Assembly: GCA_007644065.1 (NCBI GenBank)
Contig: VJWN01000005.1
Location: 310,001 to 374,000, forward strand
Length of the DNA: 64,000 nucleotides
Source: Margaritispora aquatica
Taxonomy: Eukaryota; Ascomycota; Leotiomycetes; Helotiales; Discinellaceae
Reading direction: 5' to 3'
Shown: in pieces, positions 10,759 through 22,420 of the stretch
How positions within the stretch are numbered: the first letter of the stretch is position 1
How the letters are laid out: the number at the start of each line of letters is the position of its first letter
The notes under the pieces: generated by a model
Databases searched by the model: none
What the model was told of the DNA's origin: nothing
What the model saw: only the letters and a program-made list of their open reading frames with translations
Program-made: the position numbers and the translations under genes

Positions 10759-12528
10759 ATGAAGTCCTTATCCGCCCTGGGGGATTCTATTTCTGCATCC
10801 GCTGCAGAATTTCGGTCTAGTGGCGGGGGTGGCACTGAGTCACTTTCCCATGAAGAGTCACCGCAAGCCATACCACCTCATCCTTTGGGAGTGAAGCCTT
10901 CAGGAAACCAATACACTGCAAGGAAGATTGCAAGAAGTTACGTTGGATCCTTCGGAATATGGCCAGATGAGGTTCTAGCCATCTTCTTGGAGTATCTTGA
11001 CTCACGCAAATTGTTAAGCTTGAGTACAGCATGCAAATTTTTGTATGCTTTCTGTAGGTCAGATGATCTTTGGAAGACTCTTTTCATTGAGTAGGTCATA
11101 CAATCTTTAGTCTTTTTACAGCCTCTACAGTGACAAGTGCTTAGTTGCTGTTTGTTCACAAGAGGATTTCGCCTCTTCAGTTCTTGGCACTCCTTGAAAG
11201 CATTTCAATACCCCGTTTAGCTTGCAAGATTTCGATTGGTCTGAGACTATGGGAATGCATGCTCGAAAAGCAATGTCCGGCGTCAAATTGCAATGCTGAA
11301 TCTTCATTGAAAGAGCTTGATCATCTTCAAAGACTTTTAAGACTGACCCTATCACAGATCTCCGACATCAAAATCAGGCAGCTTCCCGTGGAGAGGCACA
11401 TGGAGATCTACTTATTTGAGCCTTACAGAGGCACAGCTTTTCCCACTCAACTGTGACTCCGTATTTTCAGATGTCATATACCGACCATTCTTGTGTACCC
11501 ACACGTCCCTGCAGCCCTACACCACCAATATACCCCGAGCAAACGCTATTCCACGCCTCGAAGACCTCACTCCAGAGGAGTTCTCCGAGAGTTGGAGCGA
11601 TAAGCCCTTCATTCTCACCAAGCCAGTTCGGGAATGGCCAGTTTACAAGTCATGGGACACTGATTCGCTCTTGCAACAGTACGGAGACGTCAAATTTAGG
11701 GCTGAAGCAGTAGACTGGACGCTTAAAACTTACGTAGAATACATGAACAACAGCAGCGACGAAAGCCCTCTCTACCTTTTCGACCGCAGTTTCGTTACCA
11801 AGATGGACCTCGCCACTCAGGACCCCACTCAGCAGCCGCAGTACTGGGTTCCCGGTTGTTTTGGGGAAGACCTCTTTGCGGTGCTGTCTTCTTCACGCCC
11901 CGACGACAAGTGGCTCATCGTAGGCCCAGCACGTAGTGGCTCAACCTACCATAAGGACCCCAACGCAACATCGGCCTGGAACGCCGTGCTCCGAGGGTCA
12001 AAGTACTGGATCATGTTCCCATCTTCATCCTCCAGCCCCCCTCCACCAGGTGTCTACGTCTCCGAAGACCAAAGCGAAGTCACCTCCCCGCTTAGTATCG
12101 CCGAATGGCTTCTCGGATTTCACGCCGAAGCGAGACGCACGCCTGGCTGTTTGGAAGGCGTGTGCGGTGAAGGAGAAGTGCTTCATGTACCGAGTGGCTG
12201 GTGGCACCTTGTTGTCAATCTCGACGCTTCAATTGCTATTACGCAGAACTTTGTTCCTCGTGCCCATTTGCCAGGTGTTTTGTCTTTTCTTAAGGACAAA
12301 GCGGACCAAGTGTCGGGATTCAAGAAAGATGTCACAGATCCGTATGGTATGTTTGTGAAAGGCATGCAAGAGCAGTACCCAGAGCTGTTGGGCCCTGCAC
12401 TTGCTGAACTGGAGAGGAGGGCTGAGGGTAAGAAGAGAAAATGGGATGCTGCTGTGGGAACTGAGGAGGGGGCAGACGGTGGGTTTAGTTTTGGATTCGG
12501 TGATGATAGTGATGAAGAAGTACCTTAG
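10759..12528 (+). CDS. F-box and JmjC (JMJD6-like) domain protein
   Basis: Two exons, 10759-11090 and 11358-12528, encode 500 aa. The 267-bp intron (GTAGGT to ATCACAG) is inferred. Splicing joins the F-box end WKTLFIE in phase to SPTSKSGSFPWRGTWRSTY, the usual Trp-rich linker, and the intron is stop-filled in that frame. Residues about 66-110 form an F-box (WPDEVLAIFLEYL, LLSLSTACKFLYAF). Residues about 180-430 form the cupin/JmjC domain, with iron ligands His309 and Asp311 (YHKDPNATSAWN) and probably His394 (HVPSGWWHLVV). This is the signature of the JMJD6/PTDSR-type 2-oxoglutarate, Fe(II) oxygenases, which hydroxylate lysine or demethylate. The F-box would let it sit in an SCF ubiquitin ligase. 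The C-terminus is acidic (GDDSDEEVP) after a basic KKRK patch that could be a nuclear signal. Confidence 0.86.
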
Positions 12529-12887
12529 AAGGCTATAAAAATTGCGAATTGTATAGGTATATTGAAAGACTATAATGCGCTTGGTGAAACATAAAATGGC
12601 CATTGCACAAGGAAATTAGGAATGTTTTGATCGAATGATGATAGCCCTCGTATATTCTATGCTCGCTTTTTCTGAGAGGCACACCATCCCAGTAATAATC
12701 ACATCTAACAGGATATCCAATCCCGTTGATCCATAGACTTTCAATGTCTGCACACCACCACCAAACGCCATTCACCATTTCCAATTCCCAGTCGTAATCA
12801 TAATATCCAAGAAGTCCTCCGCCCTCAGACCCAATCCACAGCCCAAAATTCAAATTTAAACCAAGAAGACCGATGTAATACCGTAGA
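12529..12887. other. Convergent 3' spacer
   Basis: 359 bp between the JmjC stop and the EAF6 stop on the other strand. A long minus ORF (12533-13030) runs through it but overlaps EAF6 out of frame and is not protein-like. Confidence 0.55.
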
Positions 12888-13556
12888 TCATTTCTTCTGA
12901 GCTCCAAAGTGCGTCCTCGCCTTCTTGGATTCCCTTGCATCTGTATCACTATCATCCCCAGTGGCACCCTTCTTATTCTTCTTCCCCGCCCCAGACTTCG
13001 AGCTCGTCGGCGTCGGATGATTCGATCCATTCTCGCCCTTTACGAAAGCCGTCGAGAGGGGCGTAGGCGCCATTGCGGCCATGGGAGTCGAGGATGCCGT
13101 TTCAATGGGTGTTTCCTGATTCAAACATTAACATTAACACCACCAACTCAAAACATGCCAATCCCCTCTGCTCCCATCTCTCAAGCTTCGCACAAAATAA
13201 AAACAACACCACAAGCAAAGAGGAACACTAACCGCATAAGCATGCGCCGTAAACGTAATGCTACTCCTTGAAAAGACCTTGCTAGTCTCCGGCACATTGA
13301 CCTTCTTCTTCTGCCCAGGCGCCGCAATCGTACCCTTCGTGTACGCCTCGAAGCCCGTAATGATGTTCCCCATCGGCGTGTCCTCCAGGTACTCCAGCTC
13401 CTTCTTCATGATGTTGTCCTCGATGTTGGCGAGGTTGCGCTCGAGTAGCTGTCGCTTGTTCAACATTCGGTGCAGGTTCTGTCGCTGCTTCTCGTAGTAC
13501 GGCATCCCTGCTGCGAGGGACGCGTCGTTCGGAGGCTGGTTCTGACTATCTGCCAT
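12888..13556 (-). CDS. EAF6: Chromatin modification protein Eaf6 (NuA4 subunit)
   Basis: Two exons, 13556-13233 and 13115-12888, with a 117-bp intron (GTTAGT donor, AATCAG acceptor) joined at a codon boundary, giving HAYA/ETPIET. The product is 183 aa. Residues about 20-75 form the conserved Eaf6 coiled-coil core (QLLERNLANIEDNIMKKE, YLEDTPMGNIITGFE), which binds in NuA4 and NuA3/HBO1-type histone acetyltransferase complexes. The tail is disordered and basic, with GKKNKKG and ESKKARTHFGAQKK, consistent with nuclear localisation. Eaf6 is a scaffold subunit and has no catalytic residues. Confidence 0.93.
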
Positions 13557-14275
13557 TTTTGAGGAGGAGGAGGGGGATTGGCGTGGTTGATGTCTGCGAA
13601 TGTCCTATGTGCACCTTCGGTATAGTGGTGGGGTCTGGCTAGGTCGTGGTTCTGCTATAATATGCTCGTAGATAATGCCTGCAATGCCCAATTGCACTTT
13701 TGGTGAGAAATTGATCCCTTCACGATTAGTCGCTCCGTGTTGAATGGGATATCAAATCCGTAGAAGCTGCCTTGCGATGGTCTGGGTAGATGTCTCTATA
13801 TTCGTGGTTAGCCATGTAAGGATTGATGGGACAACACTTAATGAGTGATGCTCACTGCGACTCGTTTCTAATAATGAAGCACCTACGGGAACAGTTTGTG
13901 TAATACGGTGATAAAAGAATACTTAAACGCCATGAAGAAAGTCTTTGAAAGCTTGAGACTTGGGCGAGGCAGAAAGTTCGTAGCCTTGCCCAATTAGCTT
14001 CATCCTGATTGGATTAATAGACTTCTTTTCTCAATTGGAGATATTGCTCGTGTGGACAACAGAAATACTTCTTTTTCTTGCTAAAGTTGTATTGATTTAT
14101 TTGGATCTTGAATCTCACGTACACAATTATCACATTGAGGAGTTTTAAGAAATCTGGGGAATTGCTTGGATTTTTTTATTACTACTGCAGGGCTCTGCTT
14201 GGAATACAATAAATAACCTCCATTAAGTGGCTGAGGCCAGGCCAAATTCATTCCCAGTGTAAAGTCCATCTATCA
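13557..14275. other. Intergenic, EAF6 promoter side
   Basis: About 720 bp upstream of EAF6 and downstream of the PWI/RS gene. A minus-strand ORF at 14081-14269 (62 codons) has no recognisable features. Nothing else seen. Confidence 0.5.
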
Positions 14276-16101
14276 TCAAGAAGAGTTAGCAGGAGCTTCC
14301 GTGTCGTCGATACGCATTGTCCTCATCTTCTTGATCTTCTCCCTGAGCAATTTCTCCCTCAACTCGCTGGCTTGTCTCTTAGGATCTTTCATCTGGTGCC
14401 CTCAGATAGTTAGCCTGAAAGAATTTGAAGATGAAGACAGAGTTCCGTTGAAGTGAAAATCACCAGTTTGAACTTATGAAGTATTACCGACCTCATTCGG
14501 CTCGTCCACGGTATTGTCTTTGGGGGAAATTCTGTCAGGCGCATCCTCAGAGTCAGCTTTTCTATCTCTTCTGTCGTCTGGTGATGCTTCAGAGGATGTG
14601 TTTCTTCGTCTTTTACTAGCTGGCTCATAACGCTGAATTGACCCCCTCCGCTTGCGATCTCTTCTATCATGGCTCGAGTCTCGCGATGGACTACGACGAC
14701 GTCTTCTTGGTGGTGTGATGCTTCTGCTCCGGGTTAGCCGACGTTCATCACGTTCACGGCCCTTTCCAGCTCCTCGACGAATACCACCATCATTAGCTTC
14801 GGGCGATGGTGAAGCTGGCTTTCTTTCTCTGCTTCGGGAGGCTCTTCTCCGAGGTGCAGGACTGCGTGATCTTGAGATTGAGGGTGATCTTGAGATAGAT
14901 CGAGATCTGGAGCTAGAAGTGTTCCTCCTGGATCTTCGTGTCCTTGGAGGAGACGGTGACACTGATGCAGAGACGGATCTCTTCTTCAAACCACGTGGTG
15001 AAGGTGACCGAGAGCCATCAGATGGAGAGGGAGATCGACGACGTGCTCCACGATCTGGACTCCTACCTCTACCTCGTCCACCTCGTCCTCGATAAGCTTG
15101 TCTATCTGGTGACCTATCTCTTCGCCTAGGGGCTGGCGAACGAGATCTTGATGGTGAACGACGTCGACGGGTGGGTGGTGAACGAGAGCGAGAGCCGGAC
15201 CGGGCGGAATCTGGTGAACGAGATTTTGTGGGCGATGCTCTCCTTCTGTCATCTCTTCGTGGCCCACGGCGATCACTTGGTATGTAGCTATCTCGAGGGG
15301 GCGCACGGAAAGAGTCTCGCTCCCTGGAAGTGCGCCTGCGAGGTGGTGATCTTGAATATCGCTGTGGCCGTCTGTCAAATCCTCTCCCACCACCACCGCC
15401 TCGGTCGAAGTCTCTATCTCCACGGCCCCCCCGCCAGGTATCTCCTCCTCTACCTCCTCGACGTCCTCTGTCACCTCGATCCCCGCGCTCTCGGTTTCGA
15501 ATATTGTTGGTCTCTCGTTCCCGACGCTGTTCTTCTTCTCTTCGTTTCCGCAAGTCCTCGGCAGCTTTCTCGGCATCGATCTACTTACGTGTGAGCTTAG
15601 CTTTGATAGCGCAGGTGTGTAACATACCTTTTCCTGGATGAGCTCAAGCTTCTTGGCCTCCAATAACTCCTTCGGAACACCTTGCTGGTTTGACTGAGCG
15701 CTCAAGCACAACTTCCATAGCTCTTTGCAAAAGCTTGGAGTGTCTTTATCTAGAAATCCGGTAAGTTGTATTTGCAAGCTCTTGATGTCGGGCTGCAACA
15801 CTCGTCAGCAAGGCGCATTTAAGATCTTTGGTGGATGATTCTTACAAAACGAGAGCCATCGATGAGATTGAAGCACAATTCAGTGACAACGTCGTCCTCA
15901 CTACCCAGAATTTCAAAGATCTTGCCAGCGATCCACCTGTGACAATTAAATTAGTTAGGAATTGAGCTTAGACTATAAAGCTGGGAGTTTAGCATACTTC
16001 TTCATAACCTCCAGGTTGACCTTCTGCATATCCACCTTCTGATTAAATTCTGGGGGGAACTTGGTCGCCTTTAGCAACTTCGCGTCCACACTGCTCGCCA
16101 T
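14276..16101 (-). CDS. PWI-domain, RS-rich splicing factor (SRm160/SRRM1-like)
   Basis: Five exons, 16101-15998, 15936-15846, 15792-15628, 15580-14488 and 14400-14276, encode 525 aa. All junctions keep phase. The last acceptor is placed at CTATCTGAG after branch GCTAAC, giving EVG/HQMKDPKR; a nearby alternative would change only a few residues. The N-terminal 120 residues form a PWI domain (FPPEFNQKVDM, KKWIAGKIFEILGSEDDVV, FCKELWKLCLSA), which binds nucleic acid. After a charged helix come RGG/RG-type repeats (about residues 140-180). A long Arg-Ser/Arg-Pro domain follows, rich in SRSRSP, SPPRRR and SPSRSRSP motifs, the usual SRPK kinase targets. SRRM1 homologues bridge snRNPs and the exon-junction complex in nuclear mRNA processing. 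The repetitive coding sequence creates long antisense ORFs that are not genes. Confidence 0.88.
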
Positions 16102-16762
16102 TGTAAAAGTTGTCGCGTCGTTGCGTTACGAAACGTTTGTCTTGTGGTTGTGAAGGGCAGTTCGCACGTCGTTGGAGCTGGCTGCGAATGGCCAAACATT
16201 TCGTCACAGGCTGACTCGCTAGCGTAAAACCTTAATTAGCGAACGGCCGACTTCAGCGAACTTAAGTTCAAAGTCCAAGTGAAACTTCACCAACCTTTGT
16301 CTTTTGCTAGGACATAACGAATACATCTCTGGTAACTGTATTGAAGGTGAGGAAGTCTTGAGGCTCAGATACCATGATGTATTTATTCTGAGGATTACTG
16401 TCTGAGAAGAACTGCTTTTTCTTGATGCCCTCGTATCTTTATCTTCTACTAGAAATCATTTACTGAGTCGCATATTTCCTGCTTGCCCTATATTCAATTT
16501 TGTGAGATTCAATATGGAAAGCATATCTTTCTCAACATATCATTCTTTCTTAGGCGACTGAAATCGATGGATCGTTGCTTCCTCAGAGACGAGCACTACA
16601 AGTGCAGGTGCAAGTGCATGGCAAGTAACTCCCTTTACTGTTCATTATTTCCAGGTTCTTCATTTTTCTCTCCTTCAATCATCAGAACCTTCAAACACTT
16701 ACATATGTTCATCACGCTTTTGCCCTCATTACTCGTTTGCATCCATCAATGTATTGCTAGTT
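16102..16762. promoter_or_regulatory. Divergent promoter region, PWI/RS factor / unknown Ser-Pro-rich gene
   Basis: 660 bp between divergent genes. A plus-strand ORF at 16483-16788 has no protein-like features and overlaps the next gene in another frame. Confidence 0.4.
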
Positions 16763-18415
16763 ATGAGTGCTTGTGGAAGAATTCTTGACCAAGATTCCGA
16801 TTTGTCCAGTAGACCAGGAACTCCCCAAGTCACTCAGTCCGCTCCAGCTTCTCTCAAGCAGTATATTTCTGTTCTTGACTCCTTAGAAGTACCCTATCAT
16901 TATCTCCCTAGAAGATTCTCGGACGGCGATTTGCTATAACTTTTCGGAACTTCCTCCTCATTTCTTACTACACCACGCCCTTCTGTTTGCTTCAATGAAA
17001 GTTTGAGGACGACCAAAGCTTTCTTCCCTGTAATGGTAGCTGCCGAAGAACAGGCCATCACCGCACTGGAAGAAAGTATGGTTGCCTCAATCATCGATTC
17101 GTTTCGAGAGAGGATTTCTAACCAGTACCATACACCGCTTAATGCACCAAGCGAGAAAACCTCCAGCGATTCCAAAACGGAGATGTCAAGCGAGCAACAA
17201 GATTCAAGTAAGCCTATTGTTTCAGGAATCGCTCGATACGACGCGGGATTGTCTACCGGTAAGTAATATCTCGCATCTTCAAGTTCTGTATTTTGACACA
17301 GTGAAGAAAGAAGAACATTATATCCTAGTATTGAAACTGAGCAATTAGAAGAGTCCGCTAAATCACGATCGTTTCCACTTGTTCCTGAAACGTCTCTGGG
17401 AATATCGCAACTTCAATTTGGCAGTCAGGAGTCTTTCGATACTTCAGTACAGGATCTAGTTCAAGACACGCCAGATACACCAATTAGAGCCAAATCTACT
17501 GCTGTTGTCGAAACCTCTTTCTATAGGGCAAGAGGCCCTTTGGAGTCTTTATCGGATGTCTCTGATCAGATACCACTTTTGAAGAAGCTCCGGAGAACTT
17601 CGGGTTCACGAACAAGCCCTGGCGTAACGAACAGCGAAGCATCTGGTCTCATGGCTATCGCTTCTGCTACCCCTATCGACAGAAGAGCTGGTCTTGCTAC
17701 AGATTTGTCATATGATGGTCCTGCCGAAGGTGTGGCAAATATAGGATCGAGTGTCAGAGACTTTGCCTTCGTTCCAACCAAACGATCAGCATTATACGGA
17801 GATCCTGTTAGTCCTCGGTCTACTACCCCGCCTGAGACTTCAATAATAGCCTGTTTGGCCACCTCAGGCATTCGCAACGATATCAGGGTTCTTGATGGTG
17901 TCTTCTCGGAAAGGAGAGATCCTGAGCCCATTGTAACAATACGGCCACAAAAGCCAAAAGCAAACGAAGAAAAGAGAGCCAACCATGCTTCCTCGAAGCA
18001 TCATCAGCACTCAAAGAATCAAGAAAAGTCACATGGAAACTCCGGTTTGGTAAACCAAGAGCTAGCTTTGGCTCGGAAAGGATACCATGCCAACAAGAGT
18101 AAACATAATGCTCAAGACCCACCCCCTCTTGGAGGTCAGTTGCCATCCGATGTTCTTAAAGGGGTAGGAGACGTACCCGTTCTTGGAGGGCTATTACCTA
18201 TCGATACTACGGAACTAGTTTCTACCATCCCAGGAACTCCACTTGTAGGCGGAAATCAAAAGGGACCATTGCACAGGAGAGTTCGGGGGAAGTTCTTGAT
18301 TACTCCAGTGCTGAGCATCGTGATAGGGAGACAGCTTGCAAAGCCAACCAGAGCTGTTTTAAAACAGGCGGCAAGTATGGCAACTGCAGCTGCTCCATCC
18401 GATATACCGATGTGA
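16763..18415 (+). CDS. Hypothetical Ser/Pro-rich protein (5' gene model uncertain)
   Basis: A coding-like frame runs from ATG 16763 to the stop at 18413-18415 but is interrupted twice. An in-frame TAA at about 16937 could be removed by an intron 16861-17001 (GTATAT to GAAAG), which keeps phase. Otherwise the protein starts at ATG 17033. A second intron lies near 17259-17306 (GTAAGT to GAAG) or 17263-17301. After it the frame is open for 370 codons. The product is mostly disordered, with polar segments, a His/Lys-rich stretch near SSKHHQHSKN and a more hydrophobic C-terminal part. That part has Gly-Gly turns (PVLGGLLPIDTTEL) and ends in an Ala-rich tail. I do not recognise it. No signal peptide is apparent. 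Confidence 0.55.
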
Positions 18416-18933
18416 CAAAGACAGATGAATCAGACGCTGCGAGAACGTTTACAAACCTTAGAGTCGGAACTCGGTGACGCTGCATAGAAGTCCTGGAGAT
18501 AGGCCAGATGCTCGCCTTCTCTTGATGCTTTGATCAACTCAAAGGATGTTAACACGATGTGATAAGCGGTAGTTGATGTATGTCCCAAATGGAAACACGG
18601 GAGAGTGTAGCTCACTTGGTCGAGGTGTCGAATACACGCTTACCTAGATTCATCAACCTTGGCTGTGTGTAAGAAGTAAACCTACTAGAAACAATCCGTA
18701 AATTTTACACGCTTGACTTTATAAACTCTAAGATCTGGTTATTCTCACTGTGATATCCAATCCCATTCCGTTAAGCAAAGCTTAAATCTCATTCTTAAAT
18801 ATTGCTGATAGTCACATGAGAGAGCCATGATAGTGGCGCCTTCGAGAGTACCTAGGCAGCCAGCACAGCCTTCTTGGAACATATATGTCTACTAAACAGT
18901 ATCTAAATAATAAAAGTCTCTCTTACCTCAATA
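18416..18933. other. Intergenic spacer
   Basis: About 520 bp between two plus-strand genes. No gene seen; it should contain the 3' UTR of the upstream gene and the promoter of the next one. Confidence 0.5.
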
Positions 18934-19590
18934 ATGGGTTTACTCTCCCGAATCTTTAATCTCAAGGGTCAAGACCCTCGTGAAGAAGAAGAGAGCTACC
19001 TCCCACCCCCAGGCCCACCACCAAACCGTGCCCTCACCAACGCCGACAAATTCCACTTCCTCCAGCGCCTGACCTCGACGCAGCGACATACCGGCAGGAC
19101 ATTCTACCATCACTTGCACAATGTGTACTCGGCGCTCGTTGCCCTGAACCTCCCACAAGAAGTCTGTGATGCCGGGCTGTTCCATTCGATCTACGGCACC
19201 GAGTTCTACGCGTTTCAGAACAATGAGATCACGCGGGAGGTGGTAACGAGTATTATTGGGTCGTATGCCGAGAGCTTGGTTTGGGTTTTCTGTAGAGCGA
19301 GGCCGCGGTTTGGGTGTATTGTTGACGGGGTGTGGAGTGGTGAGGTTGCGATGGGAGGAGAGGGGAATGGTGGGATGGGGAAGGGGAAGGAGGAGGGGAA
19401 AGTCAACGAGAGGATCGATAGGCGGATGCAGAGGGATTTGTGTTGGGTTGAAATTGCAAATTTGGGGGATCAGAATGATGGTGGGCAGTATGATGGCAAA
19501 CTCAAGATTCTGAAGGAGATAATCGAGAGGATTGAGAGAGAGGAAGAGGCGGAAAGGAAGGGTGAGGGTGAGACTGACATGAGCCAGTGA
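18934..19590 (+). CDS. DUF6817-like conserved fungal protein
   Basis: Single exon, 218 aa, ATG at 18934 in an A-rich context. The core, residues about 35-110, reads KFHFLQRLTSTQRHTGRTFY, HHLHNVYSALVALNLPQ and AGLFHSIYGTEFY. This pattern of conserved His residues resembles the uncharacterised family I know as DUF6817, whose members have an HD-phosphohydrolase-like spacing of histidines. The family name is recalled rather than searched. Residues 138-155 are a Gly/Lys-rich loop, and the C-terminus is a charged helix (KEIIERIEREEEAERK). A short Pro-rich segment near residue 25 precedes the domain. Biochemical function is unknown. Confidence 0.72.
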   Translation: MGLLSRIFNLKGQDPREEEESYLPPPGPPPNRALTNADKFHFLQRLTSTQRHTGRTFYHHLHNVYSALVALNLPQEVCDAGLFHSIYGTEFYAFQNNEITREVVTSIIGSYAESLVWVFCRARPRFGCIVDGVWSGEVAMGGEGNGGMGKGKEEGKVNERIDRRMQRDLCWVEIANLGDQNDGGQYDGKLKILKEIIERIEREEEAERKGEGETDMSQ

Positions 19591-20252
19591 GGTGGGTTTT
19601 GGGGATATTGATGATTGTTTTGCTTGCTAGCTTCTCTTTGCCTTTGGCAAGTTGAAGTCAAGGTAGCTATAGGTAGATTCACGTATGAATAATTGTAGAA
19701 GACGTCTAAGGAGATCGGACTCTAGCTGATTTCGCTAAGGAAAACAGGAATGGAAGCGAGGGCATAGATATACAGTATCCTGTCTACTTTTACTCCTACA
19801 ACGTTTAGCGATTTCAATTTTCGCATTCAATGGCATTCGGTCAGCGTCATCGAACCTGCACTCTTGAACTCATTAAAGGAGAAGATAACCATTCATCTTC
19901 CTGCTAACATTATACACAAGTCTACAAATGGCAACGCCTGGCCCAAGCTTATAATCAATCTAAGCATGCCATTGTCAAATAGCTCTCTTGATCATAGACT
20001 AAAATTGTATGAAACCATGATTTTATATAGGATACATTTCCAGGGTATAGTTCCCAACGCCTTACAGGTATTTGCCCTTAAAATGTCTCCCAGCAAGTAT
20101 AACTCCAACGCCGAGCTCCAACAGTAGTCTAGTTTGATTACACTCAACGGTATAGCAAATGATGTCCAGGAAGTTTCATGATATCGAAAGCACCACAACC
20201 TGAATATACAACCAGACCATAGACTGATTCGCTGTGGCTTCAACCTTGATCT
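19591..20252. other. Convergent 3' spacer
   Basis: 660 bp between converging genes. Short ORFs only; nothing supported. Confidence 0.5.
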
Positions 20253-21069
20253 TCAGTTCCGGCTAGGATGTATTCCAATGCTTCCTCTTCTCTTTGCTAG
20301 TTCAACTTCTTCAGTAAGTATGTAGTCCAAGCGAACTTTAGCTGTCGTCAATCCGAAGTCACCTCCATTCTTGATCTTGTTTTTCATGTCAACGAGCTCC
20401 AATAACAGTTTGGCACGTTTCATATCCTCATCTTCCTATTAACACGACAATCAGCCCAAGTCTATTCCGAAACCTCACTCAGAACCAGCTACAGTTCGAA
20501 CTGACATGACATGACTAACACCAACACATACCTCAAAGAAAGAAGACCCAGGGGGTGGCTGTCCAAGTCCAGACCCTGAGTGACTCCAACCACTTCGACC
20601 CCGATAGAAGCCCATGTTTGAGTTCGACAATGCTCTGATCTCCTTGCTCGGTCCTGGCAAAGGCGTAGGCGCGGGTCTTTTGGGAGTAGATCCGGCACTT
20701 GAAGACGGACTTGGTACTATGCGTCGACCTAATCGGTCAAACTTGGGTGCTTCGGGGGTGCTTCCAACGAGGGCCTTTTTGTGGATCTTGAGTGGACAAA
20801 TGTTCTTGTTGGCTGCGAGAAAGTTGCGTGCCGCTGAGATATCCTATGATCATTGTCAGGAAGTGGCATATAGTAGAGAGGGGTGGAATGGGGAGTGAGG
20901 CATGTGGAGAGTATGGAAGATGTGGACGTGGGGAGTTTGAGGAGGGGTCGTGTGGAGTGTGGGGATGTATTTGGGAGGACAATTAACATACTGCATAGTG
21001 AAGAGTCTGTAAGTCTGCTAGAATTTGGGCGACTTGCAGGCTTGAAGCTGATTCTGGAGGAGGCGCCAT
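20253..21069 (-). CDS. Hypothetical conserved-looking protein, 190 aa
   Basis: Three exons, 21069-20992, 20843-20532 and 20435-20253, are separated by introns of 145 and 96 bp. Both donors are GTATGT and all joins fall at codon boundaries. The N-terminus (SSLQVAQILADLQTLHYA, then AARNFLAANKNICPLKIHKK) is helical. A disordered Ser/Pro/Gly segment follows (PSSSAGSTPKRPAPTPLPGP). A C-terminal charged helix (EDEDMKRAKLLLELVDMKNKI, YILTEEVELAKRR) has coiled-coil character. No catalytic motif, signal peptide or membrane span is visible and I do not recognise the family. The regular introns and phase-0 joins argue that it is a real gene. It lies 250 bp from the divergent FAHD1-type gene. Confidence 0.68.
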
Positions 21070-21319
21070 AGGTACTTGTCGGTTGAAAGGATAGTTGTAT
21101 AGTAATTGTGTGTTTAGTGAAGAACAATTGATGTCCTCCTTCGGCTCCGAGTCTTGAAGTCTTTAGCTCGCTGGAAGTTGGACCCCAAGCTCCCCACTCT
21201 CGATCCACCACAGACGTCCAGCTTGCTGCATGCGGAACCAGGACGCGCATGAACATTCAACCACACTTCTCGAGGAAAGAGTAAAAAGAGCTTGAATTCC
21301 TCTGTTCTTGTTGCCCATC

Positions 21320-22183
21320 ATGTCACTTTTCTTTCGCAGAGGTCTCGCTACAATGTCTTCATCTGTCAAAACCCCATCTAAGATTGTCTGCATTGGCAGG
21401 AACTATGCGTATGTTTTGCTACAACCCACCTGCATGTGCAATTGGACCTGCAAATGCAATTGATATGCAAGGCTAATTCTTGTGTTACAGCGACCATGTT
21501 GCGGAATTGAACAACTCGAGGCCAAAGCAGCCATTCTTCTTCCTTAAGCCACCTACTACATTGCTCCTTCCTGGTGCTGGACCAGTCATCCGGCCAAAGG
21601 GCGTGGATTTGCACTATGAGATCGAATTGGCCTTGATCATTGGCAAGCAGGTCAAGAACCTCGAAGCTTCAGATGAGAAAGGTGCTATGGAGGCAATTGA
21701 GAGTGAGTGTTTGCCAATGGCTACTGTTCATGGCATACCTAATGATGAAACCTAGGCTACGCTCTTAGTATCGACATGACCGCTCGTAATGCTCAAAACG
21801 AAGCCAAGAAGAAGGGTCTCCCATGGGATATCTCAAAGGGTTTTGACACCTTCCTCCCTGTCAGTGCCATTATTCCGAAATCTAAGATCCCGGATCCACA
21901 TGCCATTGAAATCTACCTTAAAGTGAACGGCAAGGTCCAACAGGAAGACTCGACAGCGCTGATGCTATTCACAATCCCACGGATGCTGAGCGACATCTCG
22001 AAGGTCATGACATTAGAGAAGGGAGACATTGTGATTACGGGCACACCAAAGGGCGTGGGACCAGTGGTTCCAGGTGATGTTATGACGGCTGGCATTAGGG
22101 TCGATGGAAAGGAATTGGAGGAAGCGAAGATTGAGGTTGCAGTAGAGGAAAGCACAAGCACATATGTATTCTCCGAAACATAA
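21320..22183 (+). CDS. FAHD1-type fumarylacetoacetate hydrolase family protein (acylpyruvase/oxaloacetate decarboxylase)
   Basis: Three exons, 21320-21408, 21491-21702 and 21756-22183, encode 242 aa. The family signature is complete. It includes KIVCIGRNYADHVAEL, then PFFFLKPPTT, the metal-binding DLHYEIELALIIGK (two Glu), SYALSIDMTARN, SKGFDTFLPV and GDIVITGTPKGVGPV. FAHD1 is a Mg-dependent mitochondrial enzyme that cleaves acylpyruvates and decarboxylates oxaloacetate. Residues 1-11 (MSLFFRRGLAT) look like a short mitochondrial presequence, with hydrophobic and basic residues and no acids. A second Met at residue 12 would give a leaderless cytosolic form. The downstream neighbour converges 238 bp away. 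Confidence 0.92.
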
Positions 22184-22420
22184 GGGGAGAGCTTGCTGTA
22201 TTGTACATTGGATACCCTGATAGCATCTATATATTAGTGAGGAATGGGACGTGCCTAGACTCATGATATATACTATGACTTTCCCACAGTTCTTCAATGC
22301 TTGCCCCATTTAATATATGCATGCTCAATTGATATATCAGAGAGTGGGATGGCGAACTGGACTACAATAACCATGTACTTCTGGTTAACCATAGGTATGG
22401 TTTTCATCTCATATCATCAA

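Noticed and set aside
11145..11456. 103-codon plus ORF inside the JmjC locus
   Set aside because: Mostly the 267-bp intron read in another frame; the spliced model joins F-box and JmjC parts in phase.
12533..13030. 165-codon minus ORF
   Set aside because: Overlaps EAF6 exon 2 in a different frame; the EAF6 frame is conserved and spliced.
14652..15641. Several long plus-strand ORFs
   Set aside because: Antisense of the RS-repeat exon of the PWI-domain gene.
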